Assembly (NCBI GenBank): GCA_050117725.1
Contig: JASFME010000045.1
Coordinates: 1 to 12,298, forward strand
Direction of reading: 5' to 3'
DNA from: JASFJH01 sp050117725
GTDB lineage: Bacteria > Pseudomonadota > Gammaproteobacteria > AKS1
Length of the DNA stretch: 12,298 bases
Shown here: positions 6,143 to 12,298 of the stretch, one piece after another
Numbering within the stretch: the first letter of the stretch is position 1
Layout: every line of letters starts with the position of its first letter
Position numbers and translations under genes: made by a program
Notes under the pieces: generated by a model
Databases searched by the model: none
The model's input: only the letters and a program-made list of their open reading frames with translations
What the model was told of the DNA's origin: nothing

Positions 6143-7855
6143 ATGCGTATCGCCCCGGCCCTGCTCGCACTGTGCGCACTGAGTTTGTTGCTCAGCGCCT
6201 GCGCCTCTTCTCCTCAACAGCCTGAGCGTATTACGCGCCTTGACCGCCAGATCATGCCGGACGGCAGCAGCGAAACAGCCACAGCCGTTGAACACGAGGC
6301 CGAACAAGCTGCGGATGCCCAGTCGCTCAGCGTGGCAGTGCCTGATGAGTCCCCTGCCATACAACCCGCCGAAGCAATCAATCAGACAACAGACAATCCC
6401 TTACCCGCCGTAGAGAGCGATTTGTGGCAGCGCTTGCGGAACAATTACAGCATGCCGCAGATCGAACACAAGCGCATTAATAGCGAGGTCGACTGGTATG
6501 CCCGCCACCCGAAGTACCTGAACCGGGTTGCCGATCGTGCCGAGCCCTACCTGTATTTCATCGTCGAGGAAATTGAACGCCGCAACATGCCGGCTGAAAT
6601 CGCCCTGCTGCCGATCGTGGAAAGCGCTTTCAAGCCCTTTGCTTACTCGCACGGACGTGCCGCCGGGATCTGGCAGTTCATTCCCGGCACTGGCAGGCGC
6701 TACGGTCTGAAGCAGAACTGGTGGTATGACGGTCGCCGTGATGTGTATGCCGCCACGCATGCCGCGCTCGATTACCTGCAAGCATTGCATAAAGAGTTCA
6801 ACGGTGACTGGATGCTCGCGCTGGCCGCCTACAATGCCGGCTCGGGCAATGTGCGCAAGGCGATCCGACGCAACAAGAGAAAAGGCAAACCGACCGACTT
6901 CTTCTCATTGAACCTGCCACGCGAAACGCGTGGCTACGTGCCACGCCTGATCGCCATTTCACGCATCATCGGCAACCCGGGACAATACGGCCTGACATTG
7001 CACCCGATCAGTAATACCCCGAAACTGGCGCGGGTGGATGTGGGTAGCCAACTCGACCTGGCGCTCGCGGCAGACATGGCCGGCCTGTCATTACAGGAAC
7101 TTTACAAACTCAACCCGGGCATGAACCGCTGGTCAACCCCACCAAAAGGGCCGCACAAGTTGCTGCTCCCCGTCGATGCCGAGCAAAGCTTCATGGAAAA
7201 GCTGGCGCAGCTGCCCGACGATCAGCGCATCCGCTGGAAACATCACCGTGTGAAACGCGGCCAGACCCTCAGTCATATCGCCGACAAGCATCGTATTACC
7301 ATCGCGGAGCTGAAACGCGTCAACAAGATAAAAGGGTCGTTCATTCGTGTCGGCCAGGACCTGATTATTCCGGCGGCGAGCAAGAGCGCGCCGACCTATG
7401 CGCTCAGCGCCGAACAACGTAAAAAGAAAATCCTCAATGCACCGAAGTCGGGCCGTCACAAGATCCTGCATACAGTACGTGCCGGCGACACGTTCTGGGA
7501 TATCTCCCGCCGCTACGGTGTCGGCGTCCGGCAACTCGCAAAATGGAACGCCATGGCACCGCGTGACACCCTGCACCGTGGCCAGCAACTCGTGATCTGG
7601 AGCCGCACACCGAATGCCACTGCATCAGGCACAGCCGCGGCGCCACCGGTATCGCTGGCGAAAAGCGGTAACAGTGTCGTGCAGAAGGTTAACTATGTGG
7701 TGCGACGCGGTGACTCGCTTGCGCGTATCGCCGCGAAGTTCCGCGTGAGCGTCAAGGATTTACTGCGCTGGAACAAGCGTCTTAATATCAAGAAGTACCT
7801 GCAACCCGGCCAGCGCGTCAAGCTGTTCGTCGATATCACCCGTCAGGCGGGTTAA
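6143..7855 (+). CDS. mltD: Membrane-bound lytic murein transglycosylase D, lipoprotein with three LysM domains
   Basis: A 570-residue lytic transglycosylase that cleaves peptidoglycan glycan strands non-hydrolytically, forming 1,6-anhydro-muramyl ends. Residues 1-20 are a lipoprotein signal with lipobox LSAC, so Cys20 would be lipidated and the enzyme anchored in the outer membrane. After a polar, Glu/Ala-rich linker (about 25-90), the SLT domain shows catalytic E160 (LLPIVESAF), the AAGIWQFIPGTGRRYGL block (173-189) and AAYNAGSGNVRKA (228-240). Three LysM glycan-binding repeats follow at about 367-410, 443-486 and 517-563, each with the V-x-x-G-x-(T/S) start and a closing G-Q-x-L/V. E. coli MltD has about 452 residues and two LysM repeats, so this one is longer. 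GAAGGA lies 11 nt before the ATG. It is the only plus-strand gene here. Confidence 0.97.
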   Translation: MRIAPALLALCALSLLLSACASSPQQPERITRLDRQIMPDGSSETATAVEHEAEQAADAQSLSVAVPDESPAIQPAEAINQTTDNPLPAVESDLWQRLRNNYSMPQIEHKRINSEVDWYARHPKYLNRVADRAEPYLYFIVEEIERRNMPAEIALLPIVESAFKPFAYSHGRAAGIWQFIPGTGRRYGLKQNWWYDGRRDVYAATHAALDYLQALHKEFNGDWMLALAAYNAGSGNVRKAIRRNKRKGKPTDFFSLNLPRETRGYVPRLIAISRIIGNPGQYGLTLHPISNTPKLARVDVGSQLDLALAADMAGLSLQELYKLNPGMNRWSTPPKGPHKLLLPVDAEQSFMEKLAQLPDDQRIRWKHHRVKRGQTLSHIADKHRITIAELKRVNKIKGSFIRVGQDLIIPAASKSAPTYALSAEQRKKKILNAPKSGRHKILHTVRAGDTFWDISRRYGVGVRQLAKWNAMAPRDTLHRGQQLVIWSRTPNATASGTAAAPPVSLAKSGNSVVQKVNYVVRRGDSLARIAAKFRVSVKDLLRWNKRLNIKKYLQPGQRVKLFVDITRQAG

Positions 7856-7888
7856 AGAAACCAATACATTTGTTTGCGGGTACTGGTT
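7852..7888 (-). terminator. Possible weak terminator after the hydrolase gene
   Basis: Arms 7859-7867 and 7880-7888 form a 9-bp stem with a 12-nt loop. On the minus strand the single imperfect pair is a G-U wobble and the stem is followed by TCTTT, a short U-tract, 16 nt after the hydrolase stop. On the plus strand the same pair is A-C and no T-run follows, so it serves mltD poorly. The stem is AT-rich and the tract short. Confidence 0.35.
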
Positions 7889-7904
7889 ACAACAACCCGT
7901 CCGG

Positions 7905-9929
7905 TTAAATGCCATCACGGGGGATGGTTCGTTCCCAGTTTCTGGAAAAGATGCGTGTGTCACCCTCGAAGGCATCAAGTTCGGCACGAATATGGAAATG
8001 GCTGATATCGGCAGTGAGCACGGTACGCGTCGTCGTGCGCACGGACCAGTCGCCGCGGCGGAAGGTGCGTTCACTTCGGTTCTCGCCGCGCACCGAGGTG
8101 AAGTTGTCCCCCTGGTAGGTGTACCAGTCCCAGGTGCGGTCGCCCACTTCCATGTCGATTGCCACGATGCGGTATACCCCTTCATCCTTGATCACCTCGA
8201 GCACCGAGACATCCTCCGCCAGGTCACGATGCACCAACCAGTTGTGGTGCGGGGGCTCGATACGCTCGATGCGCGGTGGCGGCGCCCCCTCCGGTTCCTC
8301 GAAACGGATGATTGCATCGTCGGGCTGTGGCGTGCGCACCGGCAATTTCATAACACTGTTGTCGGTATGGATGGTCATGTGTACCGCCTCCGGTGGTGGC
8401 CAGGCCAGGGGCCAGTAAGAGGTCGATAGTGACAGGCGCAAGCGGTGGCCGGCCGGAAACTGCTGGGCGATGTGGTTCATTGCCACCCGGACGCGGTATT
8501 TCCGGCCCGGCTCCAGCGGTTCGGTTATCGCGTTGCCGTTGCGGTGAGTCAGGTTGAGTAGACCATACGTGACGCGGGTAGCCTTGCCATCCGGCGCGAC
8601 ATCGGAAAGGCGCACCGCAACCATGGCCAGCGGACGGTTGACGGCCAGCTCCAGTTCAACCTCGGGCGCTCCGAGGATCTCGAACGGCTGTTCCAGTGGA
8701 GCACTGTCGTAGACCAGGGCGCCACCGTCCTCCTCGCGCTGGTCATGGGGCAAGTCGGGCGCGGCAGTATAGGAACACCACTTGCCGGCGAACAGGCCGA
8801 CACTGAGTGGTGATTGCAGGGTCTGCGTCCCCCCCTCCTGACGCCTCTGCGCGGTATCTGTGCAGAGGCGATGGGGTGCCAGCGGATAGGATTGCCACTC
8901 TATATTGGGCGAAGGCCATTGCTGTTCAGATACCCAGCGACCGGGGCGTTGCTGGTAATAGGTGGTGGGGGCCACGCTTTCCTGCGTCCAGGCACGCAAC
9001 ATCGGCTCTTCCATAATCCCGGTCTCGCGGCCCTTGAGCCAGTAATCCCACCAGCGCAGGCTCTCCTGCAGGAAGCCGATCGCCGGGCCGGGCTTGCCGA
9101 GGTGCGGGTATTTGTGTCCCCACGGCCCGACCAGCCCCAGACGCGGCACCTCCAGGTGTTCGAGCAGGCGAAAGATGGCGTTGGTGTAACCATCGGCCCA
9201 GCCACCGACCGCCATCACCGGGCAGCGGATCGCGGCATAGTCCTCGCACACCGAGCCGTGATGCCAGTATTCATCGCGGCGCTGGTGACGCAGCCAGATA
9301 TCCAGCCACAGGCCGCTGCCGTCGAGGCGTTCGAGCCACATCTCCCGCCACCGTTCCCCGACCAGTTGCGGGTCGGGGGGACAGGTGTTGATGGAGAACA
9401 TGGTAGTCGATTCGGAGAGGTTGTCGGTGAGCAGACAGCCTCCCATGTAGTGCATGTTGTCGAGGTAGAGGTCGTCGGTGGAGCAGGCAGTGATAATCGC
9501 CTTGAGGCCGGCCGGTTGCAGTGCGGCGACCTGCAGGCTGTTAAAGCCCCCCCAGGAGATGCCCATCATCCCCACCTGCCCGTTGCACCAGGGTTGTTCG
9601 GTAAGCCAGCGGATCACAGCCACGCCGTCGTCCATCTCCTGCTGGCGGTACTGATCGATCATGACCCCCTCCGACTCGCCGGAACCGCGCAGGTCGACGC
9701 GGACGCAGGCATAACCGTGACCCGCCAGGTAGCGATGGGTAATATCGTCGCGCTTGCGGGTGAGATCACGCTTGCGGTAGGGAATATATTCGAAAATGGC
9801 CGGTACCGGCTCCTCTTCGGCACCCTCGGGGAGCCACAACCGGGCAGCCAGCCGGGTGCCATCCGGCATGGTGATCAGAGTGTGTTCGATTTCTGTTACC
9901 TCGCAGGGGAAGGAATCGACGTATTTCAT
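7905..9929 (-). CDS. CocE/NonD-family serine hydrolase (X-Pro dipeptidyl-peptidase S15 type)
   Basis: A 674-residue alpha/beta hydrolase of the S15/CocE group, which hydrolyses esters or amide bonds. The catalytic triad is visible: S125 in GISWGG (123-128), D246 in GGWADGYT (242-249) and H272 in GPWGHKYPH (268-276). The N-terminal strand region carries DGTRLAARLWLP and the oxyanion-region FEYIPYRKRD. A beta-rich C-terminal jelly-roll domain of the PepX_C type follows (about 330-560), then roughly 110 further residues, also beta-like, beyond the length of the founding cocaine esterase (574 residues). No signal peptide is present, so it is cytoplasmic. Its ATG overlaps the stop of the upstream ATP-grasp gene as ATGA, so the two are translationally coupled. 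The gene is visibly GC-richer than the window ends. The substrate is unknown; context suggests a peptide-like compound handled by the ATP-grasp ligase. Confidence 0.92.
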   Translation of the reverse strand: MKYVDSFPCEVTEIEHTLITMPDGTRLAARLWLPEGAEEEPVPAIFEYIPYRKRDLTRKRDDITHRYLAGHGYACVRVDLRGSGESEGVMIDQYRQQEMDDGVAVIRWLTEQPWCNGQVGMMGISWGGFNSLQVAALQPAGLKAIITACSTDDLYLDNMHYMGGCLLTDNLSESTTMFSINTCPPDPQLVGERWREMWLERLDGSGLWLDIWLRHQRRDEYWHHGSVCEDYAAIRCPVMAVGGWADGYTNAIFRLLEHLEVPRLGLVGPWGHKYPHLGKPGPAIGFLQESLRWWDYWLKGRETGIMEEPMLRAWTQESVAPTTYYQQRPGRWVSEQQWPSPNIEWQSYPLAPHRLCTDTAQRRQEGGTQTLQSPLSVGLFAGKWCSYTAAPDLPHDQREEDGGALVYDSAPLEQPFEILGAPEVELELAVNRPLAMVAVRLSDVAPDGKATRVTYGLLNLTHRNGNAITEPLEPGRKYRVRVAMNHIAQQFPAGHRLRLSLSTSYWPLAWPPPEAVHMTIHTDNSVMKLPVRTPQPDDAIIRFEEPEGAPPPRIERIEPPHHNWLVHRDLAEDVSVLEVIKDEGVYRIVAIDMEVGDRTWDWYTYQGDNFTSVRGENRSERTFRRGDWSVRTTTRTVLTADISHFHIRAELDAFEGDTRIFSRNWERTIPRDGI

Positions 9930-11236
9930 GCCTGCTCCATGGTCTGACTCACGCGGGGTTCGGCGAACTCGAATTTCAGGATTTGCTGGCAGCGCGCATA
10001 GCGCTGCAGCAGTTGCTGGTGATCATCGGCGCCCAGCAGAATGATGGCAATCTCATAGCTGTAACTGTCCTGGTCACGCAATTCAGAAAGCATCATGCCC
10101 TCCCGCGCCTCGATATAGACCTCCGTGCCGGGAAACTCCTGCTGCACCTGCGCGATCTCCTCAAGGCTCGGCGAGCGTGTGACCAGGGCCTCCTCGTAAT
10201 GGCGCCACATGAATTTGGCCGCACAGTTAAACTGTCCCTCCTGCCGTGGATAGTCAGGTTCCTTGCCCAGTGCCAGTTCCACCGCGACCTCGTGATTGGA
10301 GGTACCGTGCACCTTTTCAAACATATCACTGAGTGACTGCGAAATACGCGGATTGATCTCGATGAGCCTGAGATCGTCGTTGGACTCGTCCCAGATGAAT
10401 TCCAGGTTGAACGCACAGTTGTCCAGGCCAATGCCTGACACCAGCCGCTCGGTGACCTCGATACTCTTGTCCTGCATGTATTGTGGCCAGGTAGAGGGGT
10501 ACTCGTAACGCGTGAAACTCTTGCCTGCTGCATCCTTTACCGTATCGGTAATGCCGTTGATATGCACCTCGCCATTACTGACATAACCTTCCGGTCCGTT
10601 CTGCCGGTTGCCTTTGATAATTGCCTCGGCGATACAATGGTTACCGCCGATACCTGCCACTTCGGGAGGCAGTTCGGCGTGTTGCAGCGCCAGGTTGAAG
10701 GCATTGCCGATGCGCGGGATTTTTTTACGAATGGCCGGCATATGCCGGTAGAAAGTCTGTTCGCTATCGATATAAAAACCGAGGTAGGAGCCAAAGGATT
10801 TGATGGGTTTTATCCAGAAGGGAATGGGCAGATCAATCTGCGCCAGAGGCTCATCGGCAAAGGGATCGAAAGCGCAGAATGCCGGGATATGTTCGGGGAT
10901 GATCTTCTGCTGTTCCAGGCGTGCCCAGTACTTGTGTCCACACTTCAGGATGTTTTCGAGTGTCGGCGATGGCAGGCCGAACTTGTCACACAGTATGGGT
11001 AGCATCGTGTCGGCAGGAAAATCCCAGTGACTGATAATGGCATCAATGGTTCCGGGAAATTGCCGCAGCTGATCCTCGGCCTTTTTCAGCATCGACTCAT
11101 AGGGGTAGTCGAGTGGCTTGACCACATCTTCGTATTCCAGAAGGGCATGAAAGTTATAATGCTCGGCATCGCGGATACCCTGCAACCTCCGCAGGTTGTA
11201 GGGATCAAGCCCGATGACAAAAATGTTTTTATTCAC
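9926..11236 (-). CDS. ATP-grasp ligase of unknown substrate
   Basis: A 436-residue ATP-grasp protein, the superfamily that activates a carboxylate as acyl-phosphate and joins it to an amine or thiol. Seen in order: an N-terminal pre-ATP-grasp strand KNIFVIGLDPYN (3-14); the ATP-binding lysine region FWIKPIKSFGSYLGF (140-154, K143); the second nucleotide-binding region IAEAIIKG (202-209, E204); and the metal-binding pair FNLEF (277-281, E279) and LIEINPRISQS (291-301, E293 and N295). The layout is closest to biotin-carboxylase-like or peptide-ligase ATP-grasp enzymes; no biotin carboxylase partner is present. The GTG at 11236 is preferred over a GTG at 11242 because GAGG lies 8 nt before it, while the upstream one almost touches the binding site. 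It forms a two-gene operon with the downstream hydrolase (4-nt ATGA overlap) and is preceded by a potentially structured leader. Confidence 0.87.
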   Translation of the reverse strand: MNKNIFVIGLDPYNLRRLQGIRDAEHYNFHALLEYEDVVKPLDYPYESMLKKAEDQLRQFPGTIDAIISHWDFPADTMLPILCDKFGLPSPTLENILKCGHKYWARLEQQKIIPEHIPAFCAFDPFADEPLAQIDLPIPFWIKPIKSFGSYLGFYIDSEQTFYRHMPAIRKKIPRIGNAFNLALQHAELPPEVAGIGGNHCIAEAIIKGNRQNGPEGYVSNGEVHINGITDTVKDAAGKSFTRYEYPSTWPQYMQDKSIEVTERLVSGIGLDNCAFNLEFIWDESNDDLRLIEINPRISQSLSDMFEKVHGTSNHEVAVELALGKEPDYPRQEGQFNCAAKFMWRHYEEALVTRSPSLEEIAQVQQEFPGTEVYIEAREGMMLSELRDQDSYSYEIAIILLGADDHQQLLQRYARCQQILKFEFAEPRVSQTMEQA

Positions 11237-11255
11237 GCACACCCCCTCGGCATTA

Positions 11256-11381
11256 GCGGGAGAGGCAGCCGTCTACGCACTGCCAGATAGGTACAGTGAG
11301 CATAACTCACACATCTCGGTAGATTCCAGCCGGGAAACGGCTATCGCGGGCACGCTGCCACGGCTGGATGCTGCCTCCCGC
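11256..11381 (-). promoter_or_regulatory. Nested inverted repeats: possible structured 5' leader of the ATP-grasp/hydrolase operon
   Basis: Arms 11370-11381 and 11256-11269 pair as a 12-bp GC-rich helix with a 2-nt bulge. Nested inside are a perfect 8-bp helix (11361-11368 with 11325-11332), which itself encloses a GGCA/TGCC hairpin, then an AUCU/AGAU tetraloop hairpin near 11313-11324, and a GTGAG/CTCAC hairpin (11296-11310). The closing helix ends a few nucleotides before the GAGG ribosome binding site of the ATP-grasp gene. The arrangement is that of a branched RNA on the minus strand. I do not recognise a known riboswitch class. No protein-coding gene is supported in 11237-11441. Confidence 0.4.
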
Positions 11382-11441
11382 AATCTTCTCACTGCATCTC
11401 CAGCAGCAGTAGCGGCGTATCCGTACGGTGCAGGCGGGTTG

Positions 11442-11846
11442 TTATGCCTGTCTCTCGACTGATAATACCAGGCCCTCACGACTCCTTATCCTGACGATTT
11501 CGCCCTCGGCAAGTTCCACGGAACTGCTTGCGGCCCATCTTTCACCGCCTATGAAAACCTTGCCCCGAAACCCCGACTCTTTGCGGACGAATGTCTCAAT
11601 AACAGTGGCTTCCTTGCCAGACATATCGTTATGTAATTTAACCTTTCCTTGCTGTATTGCACGTTCATTCCGCCAGGCAAAGACAAAGTCACTGATAAGG
11701 TTGACAGTTACAGCTATTAAAACAAGCTCCAGGGCATCAACGTCATAAAACACGACCAGAACATAAACAATCGCTGCGGAAACTAATACACCGAGACCTG
11801 CAAAAACAAAAAACCTCAACCATCTATGATTAAAAATGCCTTTCAT
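11442..11846 (-). CDS. Small NfeD-like membrane protein
   Basis: A 134-residue protein with two predicted membrane segments (about 10-33, FFVFAGLGVLVSAAIVYVLVV, and 38-57, ALELVLIAVTVNLISDFVFA). A short basic/polar linker and a soluble C-terminal domain of about 55 residues follow (78-134). That domain has the NfeD-type OB-fold pattern: GKEATVIETF, FRGKVFIGGERWAA (93-106), EGEIVRIRSREGLVLSVE. NfeD-family proteins are linked to membrane quality control and to SPFH/flotillin partners, but no partner gene is visible here. ATG 11846 is chosen; a TTG at 11861 would add five residues, and neither start has a clear ribosome binding site. It is a stand-alone small gene in an AT-richer part of the window. 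The C-terminal domain assignment is moderate and the membrane topology is well supported. Confidence 0.75.
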   Translation of the reverse strand: MKGIFNHRWLRFFVFAGLGVLVSAAIVYVLVVFYDVDALELVLIAVTVNLISDFVFAWRNERAIQQGKVKLHNDMSGKEATVIETFVRKESGFRGKVFIGGERWAASSSVELAEGEIVRIRSREGLVLSVERQA

Positions 11847-11903
11847 ATGTATTACGCACAAGGTTAAAAATGTATTGCAACTCTACTCTATACAAACTGT
11901 ATG

Positions 11904-11925
11904 ACAGCTGTTCTGTAACAGCTGT
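11904..11925. repeat. Perfect inverted repeat made of two ACAGCTGT palindromes
   Basis: A perfect 9-bp stem with a 4-nt loop in the 113-nt gap between the NfeD-like and DinB genes. Each half contains ACAGCTGT, itself an 8-nt palindrome, at 11904-11911 and 11918-11925, so the copies are 14 nt apart start to start. No T-run follows on either strand, so it is not a canonical intrinsic terminator. It could be a tandem operator for the NfeD-like gene or an RNA stem at the end of the DinB transcript. Confidence 0.5.
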
Positions 11926-11959
11926 ATTCCCCGCCAGATCAAACAGTTGGCATTGCCTG

Positions 11960-12298
11960 TCAGGATTTGATTTCACCAATAACCTCTATCAAGTCTGTGT
12001 CGCCAAAATCCACGCCGGACTGTGAGAGCAATGTTGTAACTTGCCCTCTATGATGTGTCTGGTGGAAAAACAAGTGACTGATCAGTGCCGCAAACGGCTT
12101 TGTGAACCTGATGCCAGCCATGTTTTTATAAGTAATCGGATCATCCATATCACTTTCGGATAACGACCCGATCCACTGAATAATCACGTCATCAATTTTT
12201 ATTCTTTCATTTCTTAAGTGTTCCAGATCATGAAAAATAATTGCATCCAGCGACACAGGCATATCCAGATCGCTAACACAGGATAAACTCTGTTTTCT
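11960..12298 (-). CDS. DinB-family protein, C-terminal part (start lies outside window)
   Basis: The open frame continues past an internal ATG at 12262 to the window edge (residues read ...SLSCVSDLDMPVSL), so the N-terminus is missing and about 112 residues are seen. The pattern of VSLDAIIFHDLEHLRNERIK, a W-containing helix with IIQWIGSL, and the C-terminal HLFFHQTHHRGQVTTLLSQ followed by GVDFGDTDL is typical of DinB/YfiT-like four-helix-bundle proteins. The family usually binds a divalent metal through three histidines, the last ones in the H-x3-H(H)RGQ motif, which is intact here. These proteins include thiol-dependent transferases and many members of unknown function; the name comes from DNA-damage induction in Bacillus. 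No substrate can be inferred. The downstream NfeD-like gene is in the same direction but 113 nt away. Confidence 0.85.
   Translation of the reverse strand, partial: RKQSLSCVSDLDMPVSLDAIIFHDLEHLRNERIKIDDVIIQWIGSLSESDMDDPITYKNMAGIRFTKPFAALISHLFFHQTHHRGQVTTLLSQSGVDFGDTDLIEVIGEIKS

Noticed and set aside
8814..9947. Long plus-strand open frame of 377 codons
   Set aside because: It lies antisense to the S15-type hydrolase, whose triad and domains are intact. The frame is a by-product of GC-rich codon use, and its translation shows no recognisable domain.
11243..11441. Known riboswitch (TPP, cobalamin, SAM, glycine) in the ATP-grasp leader
   Set aside because: None of the conserved boxes that I know for these classes is present, so only an unclassified structured leader is reported.
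11273..11479. Minus-strand open frame of 68 codons spanning the putative leader
   Set aside because: It begins inside the NfeD-like gene and covers the nested inverted repeats. It has no convincing start signal, and its composition looks non-coding.

Overview
The window looks like a chromosomal segment of a gammaproteobacterium outside the Enterobacterales. The evidence is a divergent arrangement of mltD (membrane-bound lytic transglycosylase D) with a YafS-like methyltransferase gene and rnhA. This recalls the mltD / gloB / yafS / rnhA / dnaQ neighbourhood of E. coli, but gloB and dnaQ are absent here. All genes except mltD lie on the minus strand. Base composition is uneven by eye: the hydrolase gene (about 7.9-9.9 kb) is GC-rich, while both ends of the window are clearly AT-richer.

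Region 1 (1-4557, minus strand, read from high to low coordinates) is a tight five-gene operon. It encodes a thermostable-hemolysin-family protein with a GNAT/autoinducer-synthase-like pattern, an AMP-binding acyl/aryl ligase, a heme-oxygenase-like putative di-metal oxidase (often annotated TenA-like), a short-chain dehydrogenase/reductase, and an exported TPR-type protein. The genes overlap (TAATG, 11 nt) or are separated by 4-7 nt, so they are probably co-translated. A strong hairpin with a U-tract (190-222) ends the operon. Just beyond it begins an OmpR-type response regulator, cut by the window edge. The enzyme set (activate an acid, transfer it, oxidise, reduce) suggests biosynthesis of a small lipid-like or N-acyl metabolite. 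This operon occupies the place where dnaQ would sit in E. coli and is the best candidate for an undescribed system.

Region 2 (4760-7855) is housekeeping. RNase HI overlaps a SAM-dependent methyltransferase by 8 nt on the minus strand. MltD, a lipoprotein with three LysM repeats, is divergent on the plus strand behind a plausible sigma-70 promoter.

Region 3 (7859-11381, minus strand) is a two-gene operon: an ATP-grasp ligase of unknown substrate followed, through an ATGA overlap, by a CocE/NonD (S15) serine hydrolase. One enzyme family makes amide or ester-like bonds and the other breaks them. The operon is preceded by a region of about 126 nt with nested inverted repeats that would fold as a branched RNA leader ending just upstream of the ribosome binding site.

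Region 4 (11442-12298, minus strand) holds a small NfeD-like membrane protein and a partial DinB-family protein. The gap between them contains two copies of an 8-nt palindrome arranged as a perfect hairpin. No RNA genes, CRISPR arrays, insertion sequences or phage genes were recognised.
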